A DNA stretch of 24,038 bases from a virus. The notes under the pieces were generated by a model, which saw only the letters and a list, made by a program, of their open reading frames with translations, was not told the origin of the DNA and did no database searches. Position numbers and translations under genes: made by a program. The stretch's first letter is position 1. Every line of letters begins with the position of its first letter. This document shows positions 22,618 through 24,038 of this stretch, piece by piece. Location of the stretch: the IMG/VR virus record IMGVR_UViG_3300017727_000158, positions 1 through 24,038 of that record; one strand, written 5' to 3'.

Positions 22618-23451
22618 TTATGGAGGACAACTACCACAACTTGTATGGAATGAAACAAAAGTTGCTTGGTAATCTACAATTCCACCAGTATAGTTATTAT
22701 CTATAATTTCCCAACATTTACCATCTAAGAATGCACCACTACTTTGTAATTTAAGTGCTGCTCCATTAAAGAAATTACTTGAATATTGAAATTCAATATA
22801 ATAAGTATTAAATTGACCACATTCTCTAATTTGCATTCTTTGTGTTGGAACAGTTGCTGTTGGAGTAGGTGTAGTTCCAGTACAAGGAACATTAGTACCT
22901 AATGATCCACCTGCATTAACTATCCTATATGTTGTTCCATCACTTAAAGTATAACCTCCTGGTACTGGATTATTAATGTAAGGATCAGTCCAAACATATG
23001 TTGCAGTTTGTAATTGTGTTCCATCAAAATAGTAAGTATTTGTTGGTGAACTTAGCAAACAAGCATCAGGATTAGGTGCTCCAGTAGTTCTATATCTTAC
23101 TGTTATTGCAGTTCTAGCTGAAGTTGGTGTTGGAGTAGCCGTAGGAGTTGCTGTAGGCCCTACAGGTGTTGCTGTTGGTGTACCAGTTACTGTTGGTGTA
23201 GGTGTGGGTACTGCAGATGTTGCTGTAGGTGTAGGTGTTATTGTAACACATCCTGTAACAGTTACTGCATTTGTACATGTCCCTGTTGAACGAATTATGT
23301 AAGTATTATAAGGAGTTACTGAATAACCACTTACTAATTCTGATCTTGAAACCCCACTAGCCAGCAAGTTTCCACCTACCTCACTTGTGTGGTATATGTC
23401 AAATGGGCCTACTGATGCTCCCATCGTCGTTGCTGTTAATATTACTGCCAT
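22618..23451 (-). CDS. Pro-Thr-linked fibre or decoration protein (277 aa)
   Basis: Residues 1-68 form a small beta module (GPFDIYHTSEVGGNLLASG, then CTNAVTVTGC). A Pro-Thr stalk (71-111), a second beta module (about 113-190) and a short stalk (192-203) follow. The C-terminal module (204-277) has KCWEII and ends TSCGSCPP. The CW...CxxC module also occurs in the 1-1962 protein, and the stalk type is shared too. Such modules recur in structural proteins of uncultured marine phages. A surface-exposed virion component is inferred. The start (MAVILTATTM) has an A/T-rich leader, 33 nt after the preceding gene. Confidence 0.7.
   Translation of the reverse strand: MAVILTATTMGASVGPFDIYHTSEVGGNLLASGVSRSELVSGYSVTPYNTYIIRSTGTCTNAVTVTGCVTITPTPTATSAVPTPTPTVTGTPTATPVGPTATPTATPTPTSARTAITVRYRTTGAPNPDACLLSSPTNTYYFDGTQLQTATYVWTDPYINNPVPGGYTLSDGTTYRIVNAGGSLGTNVPCTGTTPTPTATVPTQRMQIRECGQFNTYYIEFQYSSNFFNGAALKLQSSGAFLDGKCWEIIDNNYTGGIVDYQATFVSFHTSCGSCPP
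22843..22878 (-). repeat. Short Pro-Thr linker repeat
   Basis: A 12-residue TGTTPTPTATVP linker between the second and third beta modules of the 22618-23451 protein. Confidence 0.6.
23119..23241 (-). repeat. Low-complexity Pro-Thr codon repeat
   Basis: A 41-residue Pro-Thr stalk with Ala, Val, Gly and Ser interruptions in the 22618-23451 protein, using the same degenerate unit as the stalks at the left edge. Confidence 0.8.
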
Positions 23452-23483
23452 ATTATTTTATTTAATATTAATTTTATTATTTT

Positions 23484-24038
23484 TTAACATAATGTTTCAC
23501 CTGTTCCTACTGTACCTAAACTATTTGTTGATGTCCAATAGTAATCATTTGCTCCATCATTGTAAGAATAGAATCCACTTCCTATAAAGTTAGTGTATGT
23601 AGCACCTGCAGCATATACTCTATCACCTGATTCTATAAGGGCACCTGTATTACCACTACGTTTCAATAATCTAAATGCTCTTAATTGAGTATATCCACAA
23701 GCTGTAGTACTACTTCCAGCACCTCCATCATTTGGATCCCAACTTGAATCAACTACTTTAGCATTGAAATCATAGAATGTACCACATACTCCACTACCTT
23801 GTACTGCAGTATCTCCAGGTCCATATTCAACAAAGAATAATGGTAAATCACCTTGTACATCACTTAATCCCCAGTATCTGTCAGCAGCCGCTCCATTTGA
23901 TAATGAAGTAGTTAAATTAGCATCTTGATATAATTGAGCACCAACTTGAACTGCTGCCATTAATGTAGGTTGTTGTGAGTAAACCGCTGTATTAGCATTT
24001 CCAGCACAAGCACCACTACTATCTGTATAAGGTGTTGG
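23484..24038 (-). CDS. Fibre-like protein, C-terminal fragment (start beyond window)
   Basis: The frame is open through the right edge, so the ATG at 23960 is probably internal: upstream in-frame residues read PTPYTDSSGACAGNAN and continue the same style of protein. The fragment (184 residues) begins at the tail of a Pro-Thr linker and carries a QLYQDANLTTSL motif, matching the YTDxxLTT modules of the 1-1962 protein. Two beta segments follow, with GVCGTFYDF and ACGYTQLRAF, and it ends YYWTSTNSLGTVGTGETLC. It is probably another modular surface or fibre protein. Its N-terminal domain is not visible. Confidence 0.7.
   Translation of the reverse strand, partial: PTPYTDSSGACAGNANTAVYSQQPTLMAAVQVGAQLYQDANLTTSLSNGAAADRYWGLSDVQGDLPLFFVEYGPGDTAVQGSGVCGTFYDFNAKVVDSSWDPNDGGAGSSTTACGYTQLRAFRLLKRSGNTGALIESGDRVYAAGATYTNFIGSGFYSYNDGANDYYWTSTNSLGTVGTGETLC

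Overview
The window is a piece of a tailed double-stranded DNA phage (Caudoviricetes) that most likely infects a member of the Bacteroidetes (Flavobacteriia-like). The phage assignment rests on a terminase large subunit with intact ATPase and nuclease motifs, a portal, an HK97-type capsid protein with scaffold and protease, a tape-measure-like protein and several fibre proteins. The host guess is inference. It rests on strong AT richness, A/T-rich leaders without Shine-Dalgarno sequences, promoter-like TTTG / TAnnTTTG boxes, a lipoprotein with an S-C-S-K-D signal end, and families I recall mainly from Bacteroidetes and marine uncultured phages. No integrase, replication, lysis, tRNA or CRISPR feature is visible.

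Almost everything is on the minus strand, so transcription runs from high to low coordinates. From the right edge: a truncated fibre-like protein (23484-24038), a Pro-Thr-linker fibre protein (22618-23451), a tape-measure-like protein (20987-22582), a multidomain prohead protease (19773-20990) and a 47-aa companion (19649-19792). A plus-strand island (18581-19652) interrupts this: a GIY-YIG endonuclease, a 56-aa unknown and a small lipoprotein, with two matching promoter-like elements. The head module then resumes: scaffold (17740-18447), major capsid protein (16770-17720), a tube-like structural protein (16201-16743), an unknown virion protein (15685-16131), the portal (14490-15692) and a neck/adaptor protein (13883-14488). 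Three fibre genes follow (9908-13878), two of them clear paralogues.

The largest non-coding gap (9586-9907) separates these from a run of overlapping genes: a sigma-factor-like protein (9028-9585), a membrane peptide (8813-9031), a 49-aa peptide (8677-8826), a GlcNAc-transferase-like enzyme (7454-8680), and a 764-aa protein with two GT32-type domains plus a beta-propeller-like C-terminus (5163-7457). After these come a small-terminase candidate (4761-5132), a UVR-motif mini-protein (4573-4773) and TerL (3302-4549).

Downstream of TerL, 2427-3265 looks like a tail-assembly chaperone pair made by -1 programmed frameshifting. A T9-A slippery run is followed directly by a predicted compact three-stem RNA fold, and the -1 frame runs to within 2 nt of the next gene. 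Then come a membrane-anchored coiled-coil protein (2149-2424), a small HTH-like protein (1967-2143) and, running off the left edge, a large protein (1-1962) in which a tail-terminator-like domain is fused to long Pro-Thr stalks and small beta modules.

The observations I rate highest are the frameshift element, the tandem glycosyltransferase-propeller protein beside a sigma factor, the terminator-fibre fusion, the protease with a Tudor-like insert, and the plus-strand island.
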